This document shows, one piece after another, positions 43,846 to 52,795 of a DNA stretch of 64,000 nucleotides (the first letter of the stretch is position 1; the number at the start of each line of letters is the position of its first letter). A program made the position numbers and the translations under genes. The notes under the pieces are model-generated. The model saw only the letters and a program-made list of their open reading frames with translations. It made no database searches and was not told the origin of the DNA. The DNA is from Alkalihalobacillus sp047302405. GTDB lineage: Bacteria; Bacillota; Bacilli; Bacillales; Bacillaceae_D. The stretch covers positions 4,092,001 through 4,156,000 of the forward strand of contig NZ_CP154853.1 of the NCBI RefSeq assembly GCF_047302405.1, read 5' to 3'.

Positions 43846-43887
43846 GACTTCGCAAAAGGTTATCTGACCTTTTGCGAAGTCTTTTTT
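43846..43887 (+). terminator. Terminator after the amylase remnant
   Basis: 15-base perfect arms at 43846-43860 and 43867-43881 with a six-base loop and six T; homologous in position to the terminator at 32918. Confidence 0.9.
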
Positions 43888-43969
43888 GAGATGAAGAGAC
43901 TATGTTCATTCGTGTAAATCAAAGGAACCATATTAGGCTAATTAGTAATGAAAAGGGAGGATTGCTTTG

Positions 43970-44215
43970 ATTAGAGTGAGAATAATTATGAATAGGTAAT
44001 AAAAAACCGAATTGTGTGGAATTAGGGCGCGAATAATTGGGAATAGGTAATGAAAAGTCGAGCTGAGCGGAATTAGAGTGCGAATAAATCAGAATAGGTA
44101 ATGAAAAGCCGAGCTGTGTGGAATTAGGGTACAAATAAATCAGAATAAGTAATGAAAAATCGAGATGTGCGAAATTAAAGTACGAATAACGGAAAAATAG
44201 TCATGAAAAGTCGTT
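43970..44215 (+). repeat. 51-bp tandem repeat, cluster B (about 4.8 units)
   Basis: Units start at 43970, 44021, 44072, 44123 and 44174 (last one partial), each beginning ATTAG(A/G)G and containing GAATAGGTAATGAAAA or close variants. Because 51 is a multiple of three, the minus strand stays open and would encode 17-residue repeats; no ribosome-binding site supports translation. A diverged half unit precedes (43940-43969). Confidence 0.9.
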
Positions 44216-44302
44216 CCATATGTTTCGATGACAAATGTAACTATTGTCAATATCTCTTTCTTGTCATACTGAGGGTAATCAATGAAGAAAAGGGTGATGG
44301 TC

Positions 44303-45247
44303 ATGACGATTGCTTCGATGCAAGGAATTTTGAAAAGATATGGTTCTAAAGTGGTGTTAGACTATATCGACTTAGATATACAAAAAGGCGAGATTATTGG
44401 GTTGCTTGGACCGAATGGGGCGGGGAAAACAACGCTTATTAAAAGTTTAACGGGTATGGTCCCAATTGACCAAGGAACGATTGTGCTTTTTGACGAAGAG
44501 AAGCAGCCCTTTCAAAATAAAAATAAAGAAAAGTTAGGGCTTGTGACACAAGAAATTACCGTTTTCCCTGAATTAACGGCTAAGGAGAATCTCAACTTCT
44601 TTGCGGGTGTTTACGGAATAAAAGGGGAGTTACGTAAAAAAAGAGTCGAGGAAGCGTTAGAATTTGTCGGTTTAACGGAGCATGCAAAAGAACTTCCTAC
44701 TAAGTTTTCGGGAGGGATGCAACGTCGTTTAAATATTGCCTGCGCACTGACTCATCATCCTCAATTTTTGATTATGGATGAACCAACTGTTGGCATTGAT
44801 CCGCAATCTAGAAATCATATTTTAGAAGCGGTCAAGGAATTAAAAAGACGAGGGACGACGATTTTATATACGACTCATTATATGGAAGAAGTCGAAGCGA
44901 TTGCGTCAAGAGTTGTAATAATGGATCAGGGGCAAATTATTACAGAAGGAACAGTGCAGGAGTTAATTAAAAACATTCAGCATGAAGAGAAAATAAAAAT
45001 TGAAGTCATTAATGCAAAACAAGTACCATTAGAGCAAATTAAAAGCTTAGCTGGAGTCAAGCAAGTCACATCGATTGGAAATGAAATTCACGTCATTTCT
45101 ACAGCCGGTGCAGGGCATTTTGATCGGATTCTTTCTATTGTTAAAGAACATGTTGGGATTATAGGTATTCAAGCAGACAAACCGAACTTGGAGGATGTTT
45201 TCCTGACATTAACAGGGAAGAAATTAAGAGATGGGGGGGAGAGCTAA
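44303..45247 (+). CDS. ABC transporter ATP-binding protein
   Basis: 314 residues from ATG 44303 (MTIASMQGILKRYG), with AAGGGTG six bases upstream; ATG 44282 also has a fair site (GAGGGT) and would add seven residues. Walker A GLLGPNGAGKTT, signature FSGGMQRRLNIA, Walker B FLIMDEPTVGIDP, H-loop TTHYMEE. The C-terminal extension is of the type found in DrrA/CcmA-like exporters. It forms an exporter with the two membrane proteins that follow, and the five-gene unit resembles yvfRSTU of B. subtilis. Confidence 0.92.
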   Translation: MTIASMQGILKRYGSKVVLDYIDLDIQKGEIIGLLGPNGAGKTTLIKSLTGMVPIDQGTIVLFDEEKQPFQNKNKEKLGLVTQEITVFPELTAKENLNFFAGVYGIKGELRKKRVEEALEFVGLTEHAKELPTKFSGGMQRRLNIACALTHHPQFLIMDEPTVGIDPQSRNHILEAVKELKRRGTTILYTTHYMEEVEAIASRVVIMDQGQIITEGTVQELIKNIQHEEKIKIEVINAKQVPLEQIKSLAGVKQVTSIGNEIHVISTAGAGHFDRILSIVKEHVGIIGIQADKPNLEDVFLTLTGKKLRDGGES

Positions 45248-45978
45248 TGCGAGTTCTTTCCACTGTACCTTATACGGCTTTAAGGTTATTACGAGATTAT
45301 ATTTCTTTATTACTCTTATTAATTGTTCCGTTAGTATTAATTACCGTCTTCGCTTTTATTTTTAATGATATAACAACCGAAACAGGAGTACCTGTCATCA
45401 ATGAATCCGCCATCTTAATGACACTCGCTTTTCAGTTTTTTGGGGGAGCGGTTGTGATGGCTTATATACACCCGGATTTTTTCTCAGAACGAAAGGAGCG
45501 TATTCAAGTATTACCGTTTAATCGGTCTATGTACGCTTTTTCAATCTCAATGTGTGGAACGCTTTATTCCATTATGCTTGGCCTTATTTTAGTCATCTAT
45601 AGCGAGTTAGTATTAGGAGTGGATTGGGGAAGTTGGTTGTGGGCTTTATTTGTCATCTCCTTAATGGCGATTTTATCTAGTATTATTTGTTTAATCTTTG
45701 TTTTCTCAGTAAAAAGCTACAAAATTGCTGAAAGATTAAGTGAGGTTTATGGGGTTGGATTTATCGTTTTAGCTGGTTTGTTTTTCCCGATGCCCGATCA
45801 TGCTTTTTTTACCTTTGTAAATACGTATATAAATCCTCTTGTTTTATCGGCAGAAGCGATTTGGTATCAACAAATGGGGAATGGGAGTGAGGCATGGTTT
45901 AATGTCCTTATCTTAATAGGAGCAATTATTGTGACATTTATGATCATGTTTTTGATCGGAAGGAGAAAAATAAAGTGA
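45247..45978 (+). CDS. ABC-2 type permease
   Basis: 243 residues, six membrane helices. ATG overlaps the previous stop (TAATG). Contains the ABC-2 pattern ERKERIQVLPFNRSMYAFS after helix 2 and GLFFPMPDHAFFTFVNTYINPL near the end. Substrate unknown; exported lipids, bacteriocins or drugs are usual. Confidence 0.85.
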   Translation: MRVLSTVPYTALRLLRDYISLLLLLIVPLVLITVFAFIFNDITTETGVPVINESAILMTLAFQFFGGAVVMAYIHPDFFSERKERIQVLPFNRSMYAFSISMCGTLYSIMLGLILVIYSELVLGVDWGSWLWALFVISLMAILSSIICLIFVFSVKSYKIAERLSEVYGVGFIVLAGLFFPMPDHAFFTFVNTYINPLVLSAEAIWYQQMGNGSEAWFNVLILIGAIIVTFMIMFLIGRRKIK

Positions 45979-46661
45979 CGATTTTTCAGTATGCTTTAAA
46001 AAGAAGCTTTTCAAACAAAACAAATATGCTGTTTTTAATGCTAGCCCCCGTTGTTTGTATCTTTTTACCAGCAGCTGAACATTGGCCACTTTTTCCTTTT
46101 GGCTATCAGTATTTTGGGATTTTAATTATGTTTATTAGTATGCGTTTAACGAGTATTATTTTGGAAGACCGTACAAGAGGGGTTGTGAAAAGGCTAGCGG
46201 TTGCCCCAATAACCCATTTTCAGTATTTGTCACAAAATTTACTCGCTTATTTTATCATTATGGTCATTCAAAGTTTTATTGTTGTTTATGGTGGACTGCT
46301 TTATGGGCAAGAGCTATATCAACCATTTTTATTATTTGGGTTATTTCTTTCCTTTAGTTTAACGGCTTTAGCTTTTGCCTTAGCTTGGATCTCTTTTTTT
46401 CGTAGCAAAGAAACATCTTTTCTGATTTTCATTTCGTTGATTAGCTTATTAGCTTTAATGGGAGGTTTGTTAATTCCGATTGAGATGATGCCGGATGTGT
46501 TAGTAAAGTTAGCGGTTCTCTTTCCGACTTATTGGTTAATGGAAGGGTTAAATTGGATTGTATTAGGAGAAAACTTGAGTGATTTTCTGTTAGTTAATGG
46601 TATGCTTTTATTATACGCGGTTATCTTTTTAATATTAGGTAGTATAAGAAGGATTCAATAA
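45975..46661 (+). CDS. ABC-2 type permease, second subunit
   Basis: 228 residues from GTG 45975, overlapping the previous stop by four bases. Six membrane helices. EDRTRGVVKRLAVAPIT is the coupling region, and GGLLIPIEMMPDVLVKLAVLFP the conserved ABC-2 block near the C-terminus. Confidence 0.85.
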   Translation: MTIFQYALKRSFSNKTNMLFLMLAPVVCIFLPAAEHWPLFPFGYQYFGILIMFISMRLTSIILEDRTRGVVKRLAVAPITHFQYLSQNLLAYFIIMVIQSFIVVYGGLLYGQELYQPFLLFGLFLSFSLTALAFALAWISFFRSKETSFLIFISLISLLALMGGLLIPIEMMPDVLVKLAVLFPTYWLMEGLNWIVLGENLSDFLLVNGMLLLYAVIFLILGSIRRIQ

Positions 46662-46690
46662 AAGTTATCCACATGTGCATAACTTTTTTC
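46662..46690. promoter_or_regulatory. Hairpin with embedded perfect DnaA box
   Basis: AAAGTTATCCACATGTGCATAACTTTTTT type palindrome directly after the permease stop: arms pair, then six T, so it can act as a terminator. It contains TTATCCACA at 46665-46673, identical to the DnaA-box consensus. Confidence 0.6.
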
Positions 46691-46707
46691 GAGAGGAGAT
46701 GTGTGAG

Positions 46708-47799
46708 ATGGAAAAATTAGAGGACCCCATTTGGTTTGTAAATGGATGGCGATTTCTTAATTTAATTGTTCTTACACATCTTTGGTATTTAGGGGAGCAA
46801 GGGATAGAGGGTTTTATCTTAATTATTTTACTAGCAATTATGGTTTGTTTACGTTATCGCTATGAATTGCCTGTATGGACGATAATCATTGATACGTCCA
46901 TTTGTTTATTTTTTGTTCCGTTTAATCCTGCTTTTATTTTTGGACTATCATTCCCATTATTTGAATTCTCTTTAAAAGGGAAGTGGTTGTTTGTTATTCC
47001 AGTAGGACTCATTATCATTTTGCAAGGGCATTTAACTGGGCTACTATTTTGGTATTTGCTTCAAGCTTTCTTTTTTGGGCTTTTTGCCTACTATGCATTT
47101 AAAAATCGCTCAGAGTCTCTCTTAGAAGCAGATTTTGAACGGAGGGCTCGTTATGAATTAGAGCAAGTAAAACTAGATTTATTAGAAGCGTATAGTGAGG
47201 TGGCACAGATAGCCGAAGTGAAAGAGCGTAATCGAATTTCACGGGATTTACACGATCATTTAGGGCATGATTTAACGGGAGCGTTACTTGCTTTACAAGC
47301 ATATGAACATGTCGATGATGAGGAAAAAGCAATAGAGATGCTCAAACAAGTAAAAGAAAGAATAACAAGAAGTACCAAAAGGCTCCGCGAAACCGTTCAT
47401 AATATGACTCCTGTCACCTTAATGGAGATGGAGAGGTTTGAGCAGATCATTAACGATGTTGAATCATTAGAGGTTAAATTTCTGTCTTCTGGCAATATTG
47501 AACTGGCTCCCATTCATGTTTCGGTTTTACTTGAATCTTGTTTAAAGGAAGCTTTAACAAATGTAGTCCGGCATAGTAATGCAACAAAAGTTGAGGTTGA
47601 TTTAGACATTACGGAGACGATTGCGAGGCTAAGAGTCCAAGATAATGGCTCGGTCAAAAAGAAATCTAAAAATGGGAGCGGACTAAGAAGCTTGCAGTTA
47701 AGAGCACGTGCTTTAAAAGGAAGTTTGACGATTGATCGCTCCAACGGCTATTTGCTAGTTTGTGTGTTACCAATTACAACGGGGAGGTTGAAGAATTGA
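46708..47799 (+). CDS. Sensor histidine kinase (NarL/DesK type)
   Basis: 363 residues from ATG 46708 (MEKLEDPIWFVNG), with GAGGAG nine bases upstream. Four to five membrane helices with no large extracellular domain. HisKA_3 domain with the phospho-accepting His in SRDLHDHLGHDLTGALLALQ. ATPase N-box LKEALTNVVRHSNAT and G-box GSGLRSLQLRARAL. The G1 region (DNGSVKKKSKNG) is short. Probably senses a membrane stress or a substrate of the linked exporter. Confidence 0.92.
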   Translation: MEKLEDPIWFVNGWRFLNLIVLTHLWYLGEQGIEGFILIILLAIMVCLRYRYELPVWTIIIDTSICLFFVPFNPAFIFGLSFPLFEFSLKGKWLFVIPVGLIIILQGHLTGLLFWYLLQAFFFGLFAYYAFKNRSESLLEADFERRARYELEQVKLDLLEAYSEVAQIAEVKERNRISRDLHDHLGHDLTGALLALQAYEHVDDEEKAIEMLKQVKERITRSTKRLRETVHNMTPVTLMEMERFEQIINDVESLEVKFLSSGNIELAPIHVSVLLESCLKEALTNVVRHSNATKVEVDLDITETIARLRVQDNGSVKKKSKNGSGLRSLQLRARALKGSLTIDRSNGYLLVCVLPITTGRLKN

Positions 47800-48410
47800 A
47801 GATTTTAATTGTTGATGATGACCCGTTAGTTTGTCAAAGCTTACAATTGTTATTAGATAAGGAAGAGGATTTTACGGTTCTTGGAATAGTGAACAATGGA
47901 CAAGAAGCGATTGACTTTTGCAAAGGTAGCCAGCCGGATTTGATTTTGATGGATATTCAGATGCCAAGGATGAACGGAATTGAGGGAACGAAGGAAATTA
48001 AAAGGAAGTGGCCACATGTTCAAGTTATGATGCTGACCACCTTTCGAGATGAAAAAAATATTCGTCTAGCATTAAAGGCTGGGGCAGAAGGTTATTTATT
48101 GAAATCAGCATCGATTGACCATATGGGAGAACAAATTCGTGCTCTCAAAACGGGTTCGACGGTGCTTGCAAGTGATGTACTCAAAACATTGATGCAACCG
48201 AATGAATTCAATTTTCAAGGATTAACAGAACGAGAACGCGATATTGTTGAACTTGTGGTCGAAGGGTTTTCCAATAAAGAAATTGCGAGCCAGCTTTTTT
48301 TAAGTGAAGGAACCATCAGAAATGTCCTCTCCATTATTTTAGATAAGTTAGAACTAAGAGATCGAACGCAACTGGCGATTCATTATTGGCAAAGGCATAA
48401 GAAAACATAA
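47796..48410 (+). CDS. LuxR/NarL-family response regulator
   Basis: 204 residues from TTG 47796 (MKILIVDDDPLVCQ), with GGGGAGG eight bases upstream and overlapping the kinase stop. Receiver domain with phospho-acceptor Asp53 (LILMDIQMP), and a LuxR helix-turn-helix GLTERERDIVELVVEGFSNK then IASQLFLSEGTIRNVL. Partner of the preceding kinase and likely regulator of the ABC genes. Confidence 0.92.
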   Translation: MKILIVDDDPLVCQSLQLLLDKEEDFTVLGIVNNGQEAIDFCKGSQPDLILMDIQMPRMNGIEGTKEIKRKWPHVQVMMLTTFRDEKNIRLALKAGAEGYLLKSASIDHMGEQIRALKTGSTVLASDVLKTLMQPNEFNFQGLTERERDIVELVVEGFSNKEIASQLFLSEGTIRNVLSIILDKLELRDRTQLAIHYWQRHKKT

Positions 48411-48453
48411 AAACTCCCCGAAGGAATCATCCTGTCTGGGGAGTTTTATTTTT
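48410..48453. terminator. Bidirectional terminator between convergent genes
   Basis: Arms AAAACTCCCC at 48410-48419 and GGGGAGTTTT at 48438-48447, then ATTTTTA; the opposite strand also ends in T. It serves the response regulator and the AI-2E-family gene. Confidence 0.9.
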
Positions 48454-49588
48454 AGTCGGTCGGTTTTTCTTGTTCGGGCTCAAGATCATCTAAGTCATCA
48501 GCAGGAGGTGTATCAATCGTTTCTTCCTCTTTTTTTTCTGAGGTAAATAAGCCAGCTTCAATGGCTGATTTAAAGGCGATGTAAACGAATGGCCCAGCAA
48601 TTAAACCCATTACCCCACCAAAGATAAACCCGAAATACATGGATAGCACAGTTGGTAAGGCAGCTAACCCAATCGAATCTCCTAAAACTTTCGGTTCAAT
48701 AATACGACGCAAAATAAGGAGAACGAGTGCTAACACCATTAATTGTATCCCTTGTTGAGCGGAGCCTAAAATCATCGCTAAAATACCCCAAGGCACTAAA
48801 ATTAAAGCGGGCCCTACATAAAGTGGGATAATATCGACAATCCAGATAAAGAAGGACATAAATAGTGCAAGTTCTGGTGCAATAAATTGTAATGAAATAT
48901 ACGTAACAATAAAAACACCAACAGAAAGGATAAATTGAGCCTTCCAGTAACCGAGGAAAACCGTTCCCATTTTTTGAGAAATGTATTGTAACTTCGTTGA
49001 TGTTTCTGGTTTAAATAATTGGAAAAACATTTTAGTCAACCTTGGTAAATCAAGACTAATTAAGAAAAAGGTGATTAAGAAAATTAATGAGACAAATAAT
49101 AGATTCGGGATCGACTGTAACCATGTTCCAATCATTGTCACAAGCTGAGATGTCATCCGGACTGCGGTATCGAATAAGCCGGCCGATTGATTCTCTAATT
49201 CTTGAATAATGACATTTGCTTGTGGAAATTCTGCAATTAATGTATTGAACTCAATAATAAATCCATCAATAAACTTTTGAAGCTCTAGTGCATATTGAGG
49301 AATTTGTAACGACCATTCATAAAAGGATTTATAAACTCGGGCAATCGTAAAATAAAGTATGGTTGAACTAATAAAGAGAAAGGTTAAAAAAACAATTGTA
49401 ACAGGTAATAACCGTTTTTGGCTTTTAAACCACTTTTGGAGTAACCGTACAAAAGGTTCTACAATTAAGGCCGCAAGTATCGCAAATAAAATCGGCATTA
49501 GAGCAGAGAAATAGACAAAAGCAAGTACAATAAAAGCTACAATCCCTATGATTTTAAGGATTTGTTTAATAGGTATTACCTTTTTCAA
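48452..49588 (-). CDS. AI-2E family transporter (PerM/YdiK family)
   Basis: 378 residues from TTG 49588 (MKKVIPIKQILKIIG), with AAGGAGG eight bases upstream. About eight membrane helices. The typical GFIFGGVMGLIAGPFVYIAF and IVDIIPLYVGPALILVPWG blocks mark the family (DUF20). Acidic Pro-rich tail (PPADDLDDLEPEQEKP). Members include AI-2 exporters and Na+/H+ antiporters reported in halophilic and alkaliphilic bacilli, so ion exchange is also possible. Oriented against the fork. Confidence 0.88.
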   Translation of the reverse strand: MKKVIPIKQILKIIGIVAFIVLAFVYFSALMPILFAILAALIVEPFVRLLQKWFKSQKRLLPVTIVFLTFLFISSTILYFTIARVYKSFYEWSLQIPQYALELQKFIDGFIIEFNTLIAEFPQANVIIQELENQSAGLFDTAVRMTSQLVTMIGTWLQSIPNLLFVSLIFLITFFLISLDLPRLTKMFFQLFKPETSTKLQYISQKMGTVFLGYWKAQFILSVGVFIVTYISLQFIAPELALFMSFFIWIVDIIPLYVGPALILVPWGILAMILGSAQQGIQLMVLALVLLILRRIIEPKVLGDSIGLAALPTVLSMYFGFIFGGVMGLIAGPFVYIAFKSAIEAGLFTSEKKEEETIDTPPADDLDDLEPEQEKPTD

Positions 49589-50130
49589 AAGAGAAGCCTC
49601 CTTCAATTTATATCAAACGAAATAATATCTATATGTATAATCTTATAATACCGTTTAAACGAGCAGATGAAAAGGATAGTGCGTTATAATCTTAAGAATA
49701 TTAGTCTCTTTTTAGTTTCTTATTATCATCATGCAGTTACAGACGATTTATACACAGGAAATTGTATAATTTTGAAGGGGATGTTTTATACCTTTCCCGT
49801 TAATCATGCTGAAATTCGGTGGATTCATGGTAAGCCAAAAATGTATCATTAACCTCTTTCGACAAGGAAAGAGGAAAACCGATCGCTCCCGGGAGCTTAA
49901 GAATCCTTTGTGGCATGAGGTCCGTTCTTCTATGTTTCTTCTTAAGGAAGCACAAATAATTATTCATCATGATCTTTTCTCAGATGGATGGTGATGAATT
50001 TTTTCCAATTTGACATGTTCATGAAGAGAATCAGTCCGCTTTTTCTGCTTAATGGTTTGAACAACAATGTACGAGATAACCTACTGCTTTGTTCTATAAC
50101 TAAAGGAGAAGTAACTTAAAGTTATTGGCT

Positions 50131-51270
50131 CAACTTTCGCATCGAGAAAATCCGTTCAACTAGTTGGCAGAGCGAAAGGGAAGCTCTTAAACAAATGCCC
50201 TTGACACGTTTGAAAAGCGAGAACGTATTATCACACCAAACGGATAAACTGTGCAGTAAGAAAAAATAATAGGCCCTCCGGCGGTCGCTCCCAAACAGAC
50301 ACTCCGCGTCCTTGCCGAGAACCTGACGAGCCTCCTCGGCAAGCCTTGCGGGGTCTCGCTCCACGGTTTATTCGAGGCTGCTGAAAAAGTTCTGTTAGTT
50401 ACAATAGGGTTGGATGATTTGGCTTACTCCGCCAGCTGCATACCCTACGCGTTCCGCGGATGAACCGGGAGCCTCCTCACTCATCGCTTGAGGGGTCTCC
50501 CGTGTTTCACTTCTCCCGCAGGAGTCTCCGGGTATTCCGCTGGCTCCGTTTTGGTCAAAGAAAAACCAGCTGAGCCCTAATAGATCATCTAATGAATCAC
50601 CTAATTATTTGAGATTCTTCCCCGGTAAAGGTGAGAATAAGACTTTTTCAGTAAGCTCGGTTTATTCCTGCGGGAGTGTCTCCGTATGGTTTTGTCCGCT
50701 AAGTGTCGTGGAGATGCTTGATGATAGGGCCATTCTCAATCAGCTATTTCTAACGCAGAAGGACCTTCTTCTTCCCTTTGTTGGTTATGAAACTAAATAG
50801 ATAGTTGCCACCTATTTTTATCGAAACCAGCTCGATCATCTAGCTAACGTACAGAGCATCGACACTGATTTGTTTACAACTGTAACGGAATGAGTCATGG
50901 AAGGAGAAAAATCATTCTCAAGCTAATGTACGTTGAAGTAATGACTATTTTTTTATTCAATGAGAAAACTGAATCTAGATTCGATTCCATTATCTAGCGG
51001 ACAAACAGACACGGAGACTCCCGCAGGAATAAACCGTCCAATGAGACCCCGCAAGCGTGCTGAGGAGGCTCATGAGGTTCCTGCAGGACGCGGAGTGTCT
51101 GTTTGGGAGCGACCGCCGGAGGGCCTAAGCGACAACCGAAGCGCTTCATTTTAGTGAACAGTTTCCTTCAACAGCCTACGAGGAGATATGTTCAGACTGT
51201 CAACGATGAACCTTTTATGTAAAGTCAATCTCTATCAACGGTTAAGAAATCATACTCTGCGAAAGTTGAG
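50131..51270. mobile_element. Foldback element F2 with 9-bp flanking direct repeats
   Basis: The 9-bp TTATTGGCT occurs at 50122-50130 and 51271-51279. Between them the ends are CAACTTTCGCA and TGCGAAAGTTG. Inside, two arms are inverted copies; a stretch of about 42 bases at 50270-50311 is the exact reverse complement of 51084-51125 (AGGCCCTCCGGCGGTCGCTC at its start). The left arm is interrupted by R5. No transposase or plausible reading frame. The centre (50704-50993) and the spacer 49607-50121 show nothing recognisable. Confidence 0.7.
50374..50658 (-). mobile_element. MITE-like repeat, copy R5, nested in F2
   Basis: 285 bases with ends GAGGCTGCTGAAAAAGTTCT and AAGACTTTTTCAGTAAGCTC. It is flanked by 9-bp direct repeats GGTTTATTC at 50365-50373 and 50659-50667. 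The uninterrupted target survives in the other F2 arm as GAATAAACC at 51027-51035, which proves the insertion. Core orientation is opposite to R1-R3. Confidence 0.9.
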
Positions 51271-51287
51271 TTATTGGCTAATAGTTG

Positions 51288-51368
51288 GCACAAATTGTTT
51301 TTTTTTGATTACTAAAGCTGACTAATGTAACCCTATTTTAACAAGTAACCCGTTTTTAGTGATTTCAA
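51288..51368 (+). repeat. MITE-like remnant, copy R7
   Basis: Contains CACAAATTGTTTTTTTTTGA, CTAATGTAACCCTATTTTAAC and CCGTTTTTAGTGATTTC, matching pieces of R2 and R3 but lacking the GC-rich core. Confidence 0.5.
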
Positions 51369-51469
51369 CTTCTATAAAATAGTTTGATTACAGGCTTATA
51401 GATAATGCATGAACTCCACTACCAAATCGTCATAAGTACGTTAGCTTTGAAAGAGGTGAAAATAAATAA

Positions 51470-51775
51470 ATGGAGCCATTTTTTCAACGGGTTTATAAAA
51501 CGGTGAAACAGATACCGAAGGGAGAAGTCGCTACATATGGACAAATTGCTCGTTATTTGGATGCTCCTCATCATGCTCGTATGGTTGGTTGGGCTTTAAG
51601 TAAAGCGCCAGATGATGTGCCTGCTCACCGTGTTGTAAAAAAAGATGGGATTTTACCTCCTGAATCAGTTTTTCAAGGTGTTCCGCAAAGGGTGCTACTT
51701 GAAAAAGAAGGTATTCCTTTTATCAAAGAAGGGCAAGTGGATTTAGCGAAATGTAGTTGGTTTGAATACTTGTAA
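51470..51775 (+). CDS. Alkyltransferase-like protein (ATL, MGMT family without the active cysteine)
   Basis: 101 residues: a single DNA-binding MGMT domain (FFQRVYKTVKQIPKGEVATYGQIA). The methyltransferase motif PCHRV is here PAHRV (VPAHRVVKKDG), so it cannot accept alkyl groups. Such proteins bind O6-alkylguanine, bend the DNA and pass the lesion to nucleotide-excision repair. Ribosome-binding site AAAGAGGTG. It stands alone, just right of the F2 element. Confidence 0.93.
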   Translation: MEPFFQRVYKTVKQIPKGEVATYGQIARYLDAPHHARMVGWALSKAPDDVPAHRVVKKDGILPPESVFQGVPQRVLLEKEGIPFIKEGQVDLAKCSWFEYL

Positions 51776-51901
51776 AATATGTTTATCCCTTTTATTATCT
51801 TTGACAAAACTCGATGCTTTTTTGAGAAAAAAAATGATACTATTAGTAAAGTAAAACAAGCTTAATGGAACGAAGAGATGAGATAGGAAGGATTTGAGTT
51901 T

Positions 51902-52726
51902 TTGTTTAAGTTGGAGCGTTTTTTTAAAGGAATGTTAATTGGACTTACTGAAGTTATTCCTGGTGTAAGCGGGGGGACAGTTGCTCTATTAATAGGTTTA
52001 TATGAAAGGTTAATTGAAGCGATTAATGGAATTACGACACGAGAGTGGAAACGTCATTTCATTTTTTTAATTAATGTTGGTCTAGGAATGGGAGCAGCAA
52101 TATTAATTGCAGCACGTGCGATCGGGTGGTTAATTGAACATCAGCCACATCCAACTTTCTTTTTTATTATGGGTCTCGTTTTAGCAATCGTTCCTACCTT
52201 ATTAAGGGATGTTGATTATAAAAAGGAATTTGGAGCCAAACATTATATTTTGTTTTTGATTGCCTTATCATTAGTCGGGTTAACGGCGTTAGCTAGTGAG
52301 GATAAAGGGAATATTATTGAAATTTTTACGTGGCAAACGTATGTATTACTCTTTTTATCTGGTTGGCTTGCGAGTACAGCCCTCATTTTACCGGGAATTA
52401 GTGGATCGTTAATATTTTTAATATTAGGTGTGTATGCCACGATTATTGAAGCAGTTTCGACCTTCCATATGCCGGTCCTTATTACGGTTGGTAGTGGTGT
52501 TTTACTTGGATTATTAATTACGAGTAAGATCGTTCGATATTTCTTCTATTACCATAAGAGTTTAACTTATGCGGTCATGATTGGCGCGGTTGCCGGTTCT
52601 GTATTTGTTATTTATCCTGGTATTCCAGCTACTTTGGCGGAAATCAGTATTTGTATCATTACCTTTATATTAGGATTTTTCGTGGCTTACTTACTTGGGA
52701 AAGTTAATAAAAAAGCGACCGTTTAA
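51902..52726 (+). CDS. popT: DUF368 membrane protein, undecaprenyl-phosphate transporter (PopT) family
   Basis: 274 residues, about eight membrane helices. Two inverted half-motifs: GLTEVIPGVSGGTVALLIGLY and LILPGISGSLIFLILGVY, the DUF368 signature. Members were shown to return undecaprenyl phosphate across the membrane, with particular importance at alkaline pH in some species, fitting an alkaliphile. Start TTG 51902; the ribosome-binding site AGGAAGG is 10-11 bases away, so a start a little downstream is possible. Confidence 0.85.
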   Translation: MFKLERFFKGMLIGLTEVIPGVSGGTVALLIGLYERLIEAINGITTREWKRHFIFLINVGLGMGAAILIAARAIGWLIEHQPHPTFFFIMGLVLAIVPTLLRDVDYKKEFGAKHYILFLIALSLVGLTALASEDKGNIIEIFTWQTYVLLFLSGWLASTALILPGISGSLIFLILGVYATIIEAVSTFHMPVLITVGSGVLLGLLITSKIVRYFFYYHKSLTYAVMIGAVAGSVFVIYPGIPATLAEISICIITFILGFFVAYLLGKVNKKATV

Positions 52727-52795
52727 GTGAATAAAGGCGGTACTTGTTTCGGCTGCCATGAATTGAAAGGAATGAGCCATTCTTTCAACTGTCGA

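Noticed and set aside
43919..44134. Minus-strand 71-codon open frame over the 51-bp tandem repeats
   Set aside because: It is open only because the repeat length is a multiple of three; there is no ribosome-binding site and it extends into non-repeated DNA.
43970..44215. Possible CRISPR array
   Set aside because: The 51-base units are contiguous with no unique spacers, and no cas genes are present.
49667..49994. Two short open frames in the spacer before F2
   Set aside because: No ribosome-binding sites, no recognisable domain, and they overlap each other in different frames.
50122..51154. Open frames of 60-80 codons inside F2 and R5
   Set aside because: They follow the GC-rich inverted arms and have no coding signature; they are products of repeat structure.
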